From the NCBI GenBank assembly GCA_029207755.1, contig JARCOQ010000237.1, positions 1 to 64,000 of the forward strand: a stretch of DNA of 64,000 nt. Direction: 5' to 3'. Both the position numbers and the translations under genes were made by a program. This DNA comes from Chamaea fasciata. Lineage: Eukaryota > Chordata > Aves > Passeriformes > Sylviidae. Below the pieces are notes generated by a model, which was given only the letters and a program-made list of their open reading frames with translations, searched no databases and was not told the origin of the DNA. Positions 55,208 to 64,000 of this stretch are shown here, piece by piece (the stretch's first letter is position 1; every line of letters begins with the position of its first letter).

Positions 55208-58200
55208 GTCCCTGTGGGTGCCCTGCCTGTCCCCTCGGTGTCCCTGGGCGTGCCCATGGTGTTCCTGGGGTTCCCTGGCTGTCCCCTAGGTGTCCCTGGG
55301 GGGGCCCTGGGTGTCCTCTAGGTGTCCCTGGAGGTGCCCTGGCTGTCTTTAGGGTGCCCTGGCTGTCCCTGGAGTGCCCTGGCTGTCCCCTAGGTGTCCC
55401 TGGCGGGGCCCTGGCTGTCCCCTAAATGTCCCTGGGGGTGCCCTGCCTGTCCCCTAGGTGTCCCTGGGGGTGCCCTGGCTGTCCTCTAGGTGTCCCTGGG
55501 GGTGCCCTGGGTGTCCCTGGGGATGCCCTGGCTGTTCACTAGGTGTCCCTGGGGGTGCCCTGAGTGTCCCTGGGGGGGCCCTGGCTGTCCCCTAGGGGTC
55601 TCTGGGGGTGCCCTGCCTTTCTCCTAGGTGTCCCTGGGGGTGCCCTGGCTGTGCCCTCGGTGTCCCTGAGGGTGCCCTGGGTGTCCCTGGGGTGCCATGG
55701 CTGTACCCTAGGTGTCCCTGGGGGTGTCCTGCCTTCCGCTAGGTGTCCCTCGGGTGCCCTGGCTTTCCCCTAGGTGTCCCTGGGGGTGCCCTGCGTGTCC
55801 CTGGGGTGCCCTGGCTGTCCCCTAGGTGTCCCTGGGGGTGCCCTGGCTGTCCCGTCAGTGTCCCTGGGGGTGCCCTGCCTGTCCCCTAGGTGTCGTTGGG
55901 GGTGCCCTGGGTGTCCCTGGGGGTGCCCTGCCTGTCCCCTAGGTGTCCCTGGGGGTGCCCTGGGTGTCCCTGGGGCGCCCTGGCTGTCCCCTTCGTGTCC
56001 CTGGCGTTGCCCTGGGTGTCCCTGAGGTGCCCTGGCTGTCTTCAAGGTGTCCCTGTGGGTGCCCAGAGTGTCCCTGGGAGTGCCCTGGCCTTCCCCTAGG
56101 GGTCTCTGGGGGTGCCCTGGCTGTCCCGTCAGTGTCCCTGGGGGTGCCCTGCCTGTTCCCTAGGTGTCCCTGGGGGTGCCCGGCCTGTCCCCTATGTGTC
56201 CCTGGGGGTGCCCTGGGTGTCCCTGGAGTGCCCTGTCTGTCCCCTAAATGTCCCTGGGGTTGCCCTGGCTGTCCCCTAGGTGTCCCTGGGGGTGTCCTGC
56301 CTTCCCCTAGGTGTCCCTGGGGGTGCCCTGGCTTTCCCCTCGCTGTCCCTGGGGGTGCCCTGCCTGTCCCCTAGGTGTCCCTGGGGGTGCCCTGGCTGTC
56401 TTTAGGGTGCCCTGGCTGTCCCCTAGGTGTCCCTGGGGGTGCCCTGGGTTTCCCTGGAGTGCCCTGGCTGTCCCCTAGTTGTCCCTGGGGGGGCTCTGGG
56501 TGTCCCCTAGGTGTCCCTGGAGGTGCCCTGGCTGTCTTTAGGGTGCCCTGGCTGTCCCCTTGGTGTCCCTGGGAGTGCCCTAGGTGTCCCTGGGGGTGCC
56601 CTGGCTGTCCCTGGAGTGCCCTGGCTGTCCCCTAGGTGTCCCTGGGGGGGCCCTGGCTGTCCCCTAGGGGTCTCTGGAGTGCCGTGCCTGTCCCCTCTGT
56701 CCCTGCGGTGCCCAGGGTGTCCCTGGGGTGCCCTGGCTGTCCCCTAGGTGTCCCTGGGGGTGCCTTGGCTGTCCCGTCAGTGTCCCTGGGGGTGCCCTGC
56801 CTGTCCCCTAGGTGTCCCTGGGGGTGCCCTGGGTGTCCCTGGGGGTGCCCTGCCTGTCCCCTAGGTGTCCCTGGGGGTGCCCTGGGTGTCCCTGGGGTGC
56901 CCTGGCTGTCCCCTTCGTGTCCCTGGCGGTGCCCTGGGTGTCCCTGAGGTGCCCTGGCTGTCTTCAAGGTGTCCCTGTGGGTGCCCAGAGTGTCCCTGGG
57001 AGTGCCCTGGCTGTCACCTAGGGGTCTCTGGGGGTGCCCTGGCTGTCCCGTCAGTGTCTCTGGGGGTGCCCTGCCTGTCCCCTAGGTGTCCCTGGGGGTG
57101 CCCGGCCTGTCCCTAGGTGTCCCTGGGGGTGCCCTGGGTGTCCCTGGAGTGCCCTGGCTGTCCCCTAAATGTCCCTGGGGGTGCCCTGGTTGTCCCCTAG
57201 GTGTCCCTGGGGGTGTCCTGCCTTCCCCTAGGTGTCCCTGGGGGTGCCCTGGCTTTCCCCTCGGTTTCCCTGGGGGTGCCCTGCCTGTCCCCTAGGTGTC
57301 CCTGGGGGTGCCCTGGCTGTCTTTAGGGTGCCCTGCCTGTCCCCTAGGTGTCCCTGGGGGTGCCCTGGGTTTCCCTGGAGTGCCCTGGCTGTCCCCTAGT
57401 TGTCCCTGGGGGGGCCCTGGCTGTCCCCTAGGTGTCCCTGGGGGTGCCCTGCCTGTCCCTTAGGTGTCCCTGGGGATGCCCTGGCTGTCCTCTAGGTGTC
57501 CCTGGGGGTGCCCTGGGTGTCCCTGCGGATGCCCTGGCTGTCCCCTAGGTGTCCCTGGGGGTGCGCTGAGTGTCCCTAGGGTGCCCTGGCTGTGCCCTAG
57601 GTGTCCCTGTAGGTGCCCTGGCTGTCCCCTAGGTGTCCCTGGGGGTCCCCTTGGTGTCCCTGGGGGTGCCCTGGCTGTCCCCTAGGTGGCCCTGGGGGTG
57701 CCCTGGCTGTCCCTGGAGTGCCCTGGCTGTCCCCTAGGTGTCCCTGGGGGGGCCCTGGCTGTCCCCTAGGTGTCCCTGGGGGTGCCCAGGGTGTCCCTGG
57801 GGTTCCCTGGCTGTCCCCTAGGAGTCCCTGAGGGGGCCCTGGGTGTCCCTAGGTGTGCACAGGGTGTCAGTGGGGTTCCCTGGCTGTCCTGTACGTGTCC
57901 CTGGGGTTCCCTGGAGGTCCCCTAGGTGTCCCTGGGGGTGCCCTCGCTGTCCCTGGGGTGCCCTCGCTGTCACCTAGGTTTCCCTGGTGGTCCCCTTGGT
58001 GTCCCTGGGGGTGCCCAGGGTGTCCCTTAGGTGTCCCTAGGGTGCCCTGGCTGTGCCCTAGGTGTCCCTGGGGTGCCCTGTCTGTCACGTCAGTGTCCCT
58101 GGGGGTGCCCTGGCTGTCCCGTAGGTGTCCCTAGGGGTGCCCTGGGTGTCCCTGGGGTACCCTGGCTCTCCCCTAGGTGTCCCTGGGGGTGCCCTGGCTG

Positions 58201-60429
58201 TCCCCTTGGTGTCCCTGGGGGTGCCCTGGCTGTCCCCTAGCTGTCCCTGGGGGTGCCCTGGCTGTCCCTGGGGTGCCATGGCTGTCCTCTACGTGTCCCT
58301 GGGGGTGACCTGGGTGTCCCTGGGGTGCCCTGGGGGTGCCCTGCCTGTCCTCTAGGTGTCCCTGGGGGTGCCCTGGCTGTCCCCTAGGTGTCCCTCGGGG
58401 TGCCCTGGCTGTCCCCTAGGCGGCCCTTGGGGTGCCCTGGGTGTCCCTGGGGTGCCCAGGCTATCCCCTAGGTGTCCCTTGGGGTGCCCTGGGTGTCCCT
58501 GAGGGTGCCCTGGCTGTCCCTAGGGTGTTCTGGCTGTGCCCTTGGTTTCCCTGGGGGTGCCCTGGGTGTCCCTGGGGATGCCCTGGCTGTTCCCTAGGTG
58601 TCCCTGGGGGTTCCCTGCGTGTCCCCTAGGTGTCCTTGGGGGTGCCCTGGCTGTCCCTAGGGTGGCATGGCTGTTCCCTCGGTGTCCCTGGGGGTGCCCT
58701 GGCTGTCCCTAGGGTGCCCTGGCTGTCTCCTAGGTGTCCCTGGGGGTGCCCTGGGTGTGCCTGGGGTGCCCTGGCTGTCCCCTAGGTGTCCCTGGGGGTG
58801 CCCTGGCTGTCCCCTAAGTGTCCCTGGGGGTGCCCTGAGTGTCCTTGGGGTGCCCTGGCTGTCCCCTAGGTGTCCCTGGGGGGGCCCTGGCTGTCCCCTA
58901 GGTGTCCCTGGTGGTGCCCTGGGTGTCCTTGGTGTGCTCTGGAGGTCCCCTAGGTGTCCCTGGGGGTGCCCTGGCTGTCCCTGGGGTACCCTGGCTGTCC
59001 CCAAGTTGTCCCTGGCGGTGCCCTGCATGTCCTCTCGGTGTCTCTGGGGGTGCCCTGGCTGTCCCTGGGGGTGCACAGGGTGTCCCTGGGGTTCCCTGGC
59101 TGTCCCCTAGCTGTCCCTGAGGGGGCCCTGGCTGTCCCCTAGGTGTCCCTGGGGGTGTCCTGGCTGTCCCCTACGTGTCCCTGGAGCTGCCCTGGGTGTC
59201 CCTGGGGTGCCCTGGGGGTGCCCTTGCTGAACCTGGACTGCCCTGGCTGTCCCCTAGGTGTCCCTGGGGGGTCCCCTGGCTGTCCCCTAGGTGTACCTGG
59301 GGGTGCCCTGGCTGTCCCTAGGGTGCCCTGGGGGTGCCCTGGCTGTCCCTGGAGTGCCCTGGCTGTCCCCTCGGTGTCCCTGGGGGTGCCCTGAGTGTCC
59401 TTGGGGTGCCCAGGGGGTGCCCTGGCTGTCCCCAAGGTGTCCCTGGGGTTGCCTTCCCTGTCATCTAGGTGTCCCTGGGGTGCCCTGGCTGTCTCCTAGG
59501 TGTCCCTGGGGGTGCCCTGGGTGTGCCTGGGGTGCCCTGGCTGTTCCCTAGGTGTCCCTGGGGGTGCCCTGGCTGTCCCCTAAGTGTCCCTGGGGGTGCC
59601 CTGAGTGTCCTTGGGGTGCCCTGGCTGTCCCCTAGGTGTCCCTTGGGGTGCCCTGCCTGTCCCCTAGGTGTCCCTGGGGGTGCCCTGGGTGTCCCTGGGG
59701 TTCCCTGGCTGACCCGTACGTGTCCCTGGGGTTCCCTGAAGGTCCCCAAGGTGTCCCTGGGGGTGCCCAGGGTGTCCCTGGGGGTGCCCTTGCTGTCCCG
59801 TAGGTGTCCCTGGGGGTGCCCTGGGTGTCCCTGGGGTACCCTGGCTGTCCCCTAGGTGTCCCTGGGGGTGCCCTGGCTTTCCCTTTGGCGTCCCTGGTGT
59901 GCCCTGGCTGTCCCCTAGGTGTCCTTGGGGGTGCCCTGGCTGTCCCTAGGGTGGCATGGCTGTGCCCTCAGTGTCCCTGGGGGTGCCCTGGCTGTCCCTA
60001 GGGTGCCCTGGCTGTCCCCTAGGTGTCCCTGGGGGTGCCCTGGGTGTGCCTGGGGTGCCCTGGCTGTCCCCTAGGTGTCCCTAGGGGTTCCCTGGCTGTC
60101 CCCTAAGTGTCCCTGGGGGTGCCCTGGGTGTCCCTGGGGTGCCCTGGCTGTCCCCTAGGTGTCCCTGGGGGGGCCCTGACTGTCCCCTAGGTGTCCCTGG
60201 GGGTGCCCTGGGTGTCCCTGGGTGTGCTCTGGAGGTCCCCTAGGTGTCCCTGGGGGTGCCCTGGCTGTCCCTGGGGTGCCCTGGCTGTCCCCAAGTTGTC
60301 CCTGGCGGTGCCCTGCCTGTCCTCTCGGTGTCCCTGGGGGTGCCCTGGCTGTCCCTGGGGGTGCACAGGGTGTCCCTGGGGTTCCCTGGCTGTCCCCTAG
60401 GTGTCCCTGGGGGGGCCCTGGCTGTCCCC

Positions 60430-62310
60430 TAGGTGTCCCTGGGGGTGCCCTGGCTGTCCCCTACGTGTCCCTGGAGCTGCCCTGAGTGTCCCTGGGGTGC
60501 CCTGGGGGTGCCCTGGCTGACCCTGGAGTGCCCTGGCTGTCCCCTAGGTGTCCCTGGGGGGTCCCCTGGCTGTCCCCTAGGTGTCCCTGGGGGTGCCCTG
60601 GCTGTCCCTAGGGTGCCCTGGGGGTGCCCTGGCTGTCCCTGGAGTGCCCTGGCTGTCCCCTCGGTGTCCCTGGGAATGCCCTGACTCTCCTTGGGGTGCC
60701 CAGGGGGCGCCCTGGCTGTCCCCAAGGTGTCCCTGGGGTTGCCTTCCCTGTCACCTAGGGGTCCCTGGAGTGCCCTGGCTGTCCCCTCGGTGTCCCTGGA
60801 GGTGCCCAGGGTGTCCCTGGGAGTGCCGTGGCTGTCCCCTAGGTGTTCCTGGGGGTGCCCTGGGTGTCCCTGGGGTGCCCTGGCTGTCCCCTTGGTGTCC
60901 CTGGGGGTGCCCTGGCTGTCCCCTTCGTGTCTTGGGGGTGCCCTGGCTGTCCCTAGGGTGCCCTGGCTGTCCCCTAGGTGTCCCTGGGGGTGCCCAGGGT
61001 GTCTCTGGGGTGCCTTGGCTGTCCCCTACCTGTCCCTGGGGGGCCCAGTGTGTCCCTGGGGGTGCCTTGGCTGTCCCCTAGGTGTCCCTGGGGGTGCTCT
61101 GGCTGTCCCTTAGGTGTCCCTGGGGGTGCCCTGGCTGTCCTTGGGGTGCTCTGGCTGTCCCCTTGGTGTGTCTGGGGGTGCCCTGACTGTCCTTGGGGTG
61201 CTCTGGCTGTCCCCTAGCTGTCCCTGGGGGTGCCCTGGCTGTCCCTGGGGTGCCATGGCTGTCCTCTACGTGTCCCTGGGGGTGCCCTGGGTGTCCCTGG
61301 GGTGCCCTGGGGGCGCCCTGCCTATCCTCTAGTTGTCCCTGGGGGTGCCCTGGCTGTCCCCTCGGTGTCCCTGGGGGTGCCCTGGCTGTCCCCTACGTGT
61401 CCCTGGAGCTGCCCTGAGTGTCCCTGGGGTGCCCTGGGGGTGCCCTGGCTGACCCTGGAGTGCCCTGGCTGTCCCCTAGGTGTCCCTGGGGGGTCCCCTG
61501 GCTGTCCCCTAGGTGTCCCTGGGGGTGCCCTGGCTGTCCCTAGGGTGCCCTGGGGGTGCCCTGGCTGTCCCTGGAGTGCCCTGGCTGTCCCCTCGGTGTC
61601 CCTGGGGGTGCCCTGACTGTCCTTGGGGTGCCCAGGGGGCGCCCTGGCTGTCCCCAAGGTGTCCCTGGGGTTGCCTTCCCTGTCACCTAGGGGTCCCTGG
61701 AGTGCCCTGGCTGTCCCCTCGGTGTCCCTGGAGGTGCCCAGGGTGTCCCTGGGAGTGCCGTGGCTGTCCCCTAGGTGTTCCTGGGGGTGCCCTAGGTGTC
61801 CCTGGGGTGCCCTGGCTGTCCCCTTGGTGTCCCTGGGGGTGCCCTGGCTGTCCCCTTCGTGTCTTGGGGGTGCCCTGGCTGTCCCTAGGGTGCCCTGGCT
61901 GTCCCCTAGGTGTCCCTGGGGGTGCCCAGGGTGTCTCTGGGGTGCCTTGGCTGTCCCCTACGTGTCCCTGGGGGGCCCAGTGTGTCCCTGGGGGTGCCTT
62001 GGCTGTCCCCTAGGTGTCCCTGGGGGTGCTCTGGCTGTCCCCTAGGTGTCCCTGGGGGTGCCCTGGCTGTCCTTGGGGTGCTCTGGCTGTCCCCTTGGTG
62101 TGTCTGGGGGTGCCCTGACTGTCCTTGGGGTGCTCTGGCTGTCCCCTAGCTGTCCCTGGGGGTGCCCTGGCTGTCCCTGGGGTGCCATGGCTGTCCTCTA
62201 CGTGTCCCTGGGGGTGCCCTGGGTGTCCCTGGGGTGCCCTGGGGGCGCCCTGCCTATCCTCTAGTTGTCCCTGGGGGTGCCCTGGCTGTCCCCTCGGTGT
62301 CCCTGGGGGT
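60430..62310. repeat. 932-bp tandem duplication inside the array
   Basis: About 60430-61361 recurs at 61362-62310 with a 932-bp shift, for example the GGAGCTGCCCTGAG module at 60472 and 61404, and CTTCGTGTCTTGG at 60923 and 61855. In A1 the equivalent site carries a 502-bp step; the 430-bp difference equals the size change between the two large copies here. Confidence 0.85.
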
Positions 62311-64000
62311 GCCCTGCCTGTCCCCTAGGTGTCCCTGGGGGTGCCCTGGGTGTCCCTGGGGTTCCCTTGCTGTCCCGTACGTGTCCCTGGGGTTCCCTGA
62401 AGGTCACCTAGGTGTCCCTGGGGGTGCCCAGGGTGTCCCTGGGGGTGCCCTTTCTGTCCCGTAGGTGTCCCTAGGGGTGCCCTGGGTGTCCCTGGGGTAC
62501 CCTGGCTGTCCCCTAGGTGTCCCTGGGGGTGACCTGGCTGTCCCCTTGGTGTCCCTGGGGTGCCCTGGCTGTCCCCTAGGTGTCCCTGGGGGTGCCCTGG
62601 CTGTCCTTGGGGTGCTCGGGCTGTCCCCTTGGTGTCCCTGGGGGTGCCCTGGCTGTCCCCTAGCTGTCCCTGGGGGTGCCCTGGCTGTCCCTGGGGTGCC
62701 ATGGCTGTCCTCTACGTGTCCCTGGGGGTGCCCTGGGTGTCCCTGGGGTGCCCTGGGGGTGCCCTGCCTGTCCTCTAGGTGTCCCTGGGGGTGCCCTGGC
62801 TGTCCCCTAGGTGTCCCTCGGGGTGCCCTGGCTGTCCCCTAGGCGGCCCTTGGGGTGCCCTGGGTGTCCCTGGGGTGCCCTGGCTATCCCCTAGGTGTCC
62901 CTTGGGGTGCCCTTGGTGTCCCTGGGGGTGCCCTGGGTGTCCCTGGGGATGCCCTGGCTGTTCCGTAGGTGTCCCTGGGGGTTCCCTGCGTGTCCCCTAG
63001 GTGTCCTTGGGGGTGCCCTGGCTGTCCCTAGGGTGGCATGGCTGTTCCCTCGGTGTCCCTGGGGGTGCCCTGGCTGTCCCTAGGGTGCCCTGGCTGTCTC
63101 CTAGGTGTCCCTGGGGGTGCCCTGAGTGTGCCTGGGGTGCCCTGGCTGTCCCCTAGGTGTCCCTGGGGGTGCCCTGGCTGTCCCCTAAGTGTCCCTGGGG
63201 GTGCCCTGAGTGTCCTTGGGGTGCCCTGGCTGTCCCCTAGGTGTCCCTGGGGGTGCCCTGGCTGTCCCTAGGGTGCCCTGGGGGTGCCCTGGCTGTCCCT
63301 GGAGTGCCCTGGCTGTCCCCTCGGTGTCCCTGGGGGTGCCCTGAGTGTCCTTGGGGTGCCCAGGGGGTGCCCTGGCTGTCCCCAAGGTGTCCCTGGGGTT
63401 GCCTTCCCTGTCATCTAGGTGTCCCTGGGGTGCCCTGGCTGTCTCCTAGGTGTCCCTGGGGGTACCCTGGGTGTGCCTGGGGTGCCCTGGCTGTTCCCTA
63501 GGTGTCCCTGGGGGTGCCCTGGCTGTCCCCTAAGTGTCCCTGGGGGTGCCCTGAGTGTCCTTGGGGTGCCCTGGCTGTCCCCTAGGTGTCCCTGGGGGTG
63601 CCCTGCCTGTCCCCTAGGTGTCCCTGGGGGTGCCCTGGGTGTCCCTGGGGTTCCCTGGCTGACCCGTACGTGTCCCTGGGGTTCCCTGAAGGTCCCCTAG
63701 GTGTCCCTGGGGGTGCCCAGGGTGTCCCTGGGGGTGCCCTTGCTGTCCCGTAGGTGTCCCTGGGGGTGCCCTGGGTGTCCCTGGGGTACCCTGGCTGTCC
63801 CCTAGGTGTCCCTGGGGGTGCCCTGGCTTTCCCTTTGGCGTCCCTGGGGTGCCCTGGCTGTCCCCTAGGTGTCCCTGGGGGTGCCCTGGCTGTCCTTGGG
63901 TTGGCCTGGCTGTGCCCTTGGTGTCCCTGAGGGTGCCCTGGCTGTCCCTAGGGTGCCCTGGCTGTGCCCTAGGTGTCCCTGTAGTGCCCTGGCTGTCCTC

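Larger units (their letters stand above)
47885..64000 (+). repeat. Large segmental duplication, copy A2
   Basis: Second copy of block A, direct orientation, truncated by the right window edge. Relative to A1 it shows: about +707 bp near 49440-50180, -32 near 51660, +52 near 52790, -302 at 55207, +32 near 55855, +53 near 57310, -83 near 58210, +462 near 60000-60460, and +430 near 61360-62290. Cassettes 9 and 10 correspond to 1 and 2. Confidence 0.9.
54540..64000. repeat. 32-bp minisatellite tract, right window edge
   Basis: 9.5-kb array running off the right edge, partner of 5932-14800. Contains the cassette fragment at 55130-55207 and the 932-bp tandem duplication at about 60430-62310. No gene is seen. 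Confidence 0.93.

Noticed and set aside
1..64000. Telomeric or known centromeric satellite
   Set aside because: No TTAGGG runs and no A/T-rich long-unit satellite. The unit is GC-rich and 32 bp.
1..64000. tRNA, rRNA, snRNA or other structural RNA genes
   Set aside because: No cloverleaf-type or conserved RNA sequence was seen on either strand. Stem-forming potential exists throughout the array but is a property of the repeat.
1..64000. Bacterial or phage accessory region
   Set aside because: No ribosome-binding-site-led coding genes, no recognisable bacterial protein and intron-type splice borders in the cassette. A prokaryotic origin is not supported.

Overview
The window contains no intact protein-coding gene, no bacterial or viral gene, and no RNA gene that I can recognise. 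It is one continuous GC-rich, A-poor minisatellite field interrupted by ten full copies (about 570 bp each) and two fragments of a single non-repetitive cassette. All copies lie in the same direction (+ strand). Each full cassette carries a 69-71 nt segment that looks like a vertebrate exon: a CCCGCAG acceptor, a frame reading LDELVPVRNVERLKRDLR, and a GTGAGG donor. I do not recognise the parent gene.

The splice-type signals, intron-like flanks and very large GC-rich tandem array point to a vertebrate nuclear genome. Short TCATCCCAGT iterations, GC content and compact intron style make a bird microchromosome or subtelomere my best guess, but this is inference.

Layout: the basic minisatellite unit is 32 bp. 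It starts GGTGTCCCTGGGGGTG and ends CTGTCCCCTA. Shorter 20-21 bp modules that lack the CTGTCCCCTAG part are mixed in. Full cassettes lie at 416-985, 5364-5931, 17344-17913, 18980-19549, 27687-28256, 38164-38731, 40899-41467, 43624-44192, 48301-48869 and 53972-54539. Two 78-bp cassette 3'-end fragments lie at 6522-6599 and 55130-55207. Everything between them is minisatellite.

Larger duplications are layered on top. Bases 1-14800 recur, with indels, at about 47885-64000. A perfect-looking 1636-bp tandem duplication covers 17047-20318. A 2378-bp higher-order repeat runs from about 20705 to 26770. A 1416-bp tandem duplication covers about 45261-47967. Pairs also exist at 16.6-18.6/26.8-29.0 kb, 30.7-32.6/34.4-36.4 kb and 38.2-39.5/40.9-42.1 kb. 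The two 48-kb-scale copies differ mainly by gains and losses built from 32 and 20/21 bp modules.

Best reading: an intronic or exon-flanking minisatellite grew together with one exon of a gene, then spread by unequal exchange and segmental duplication. The exon copies now fall into three length classes (69, 70, 71 nt), so most or all are probably not under coding constraint. The many open frames in the array are by-products of a 32-bp, stop-poor repeat.
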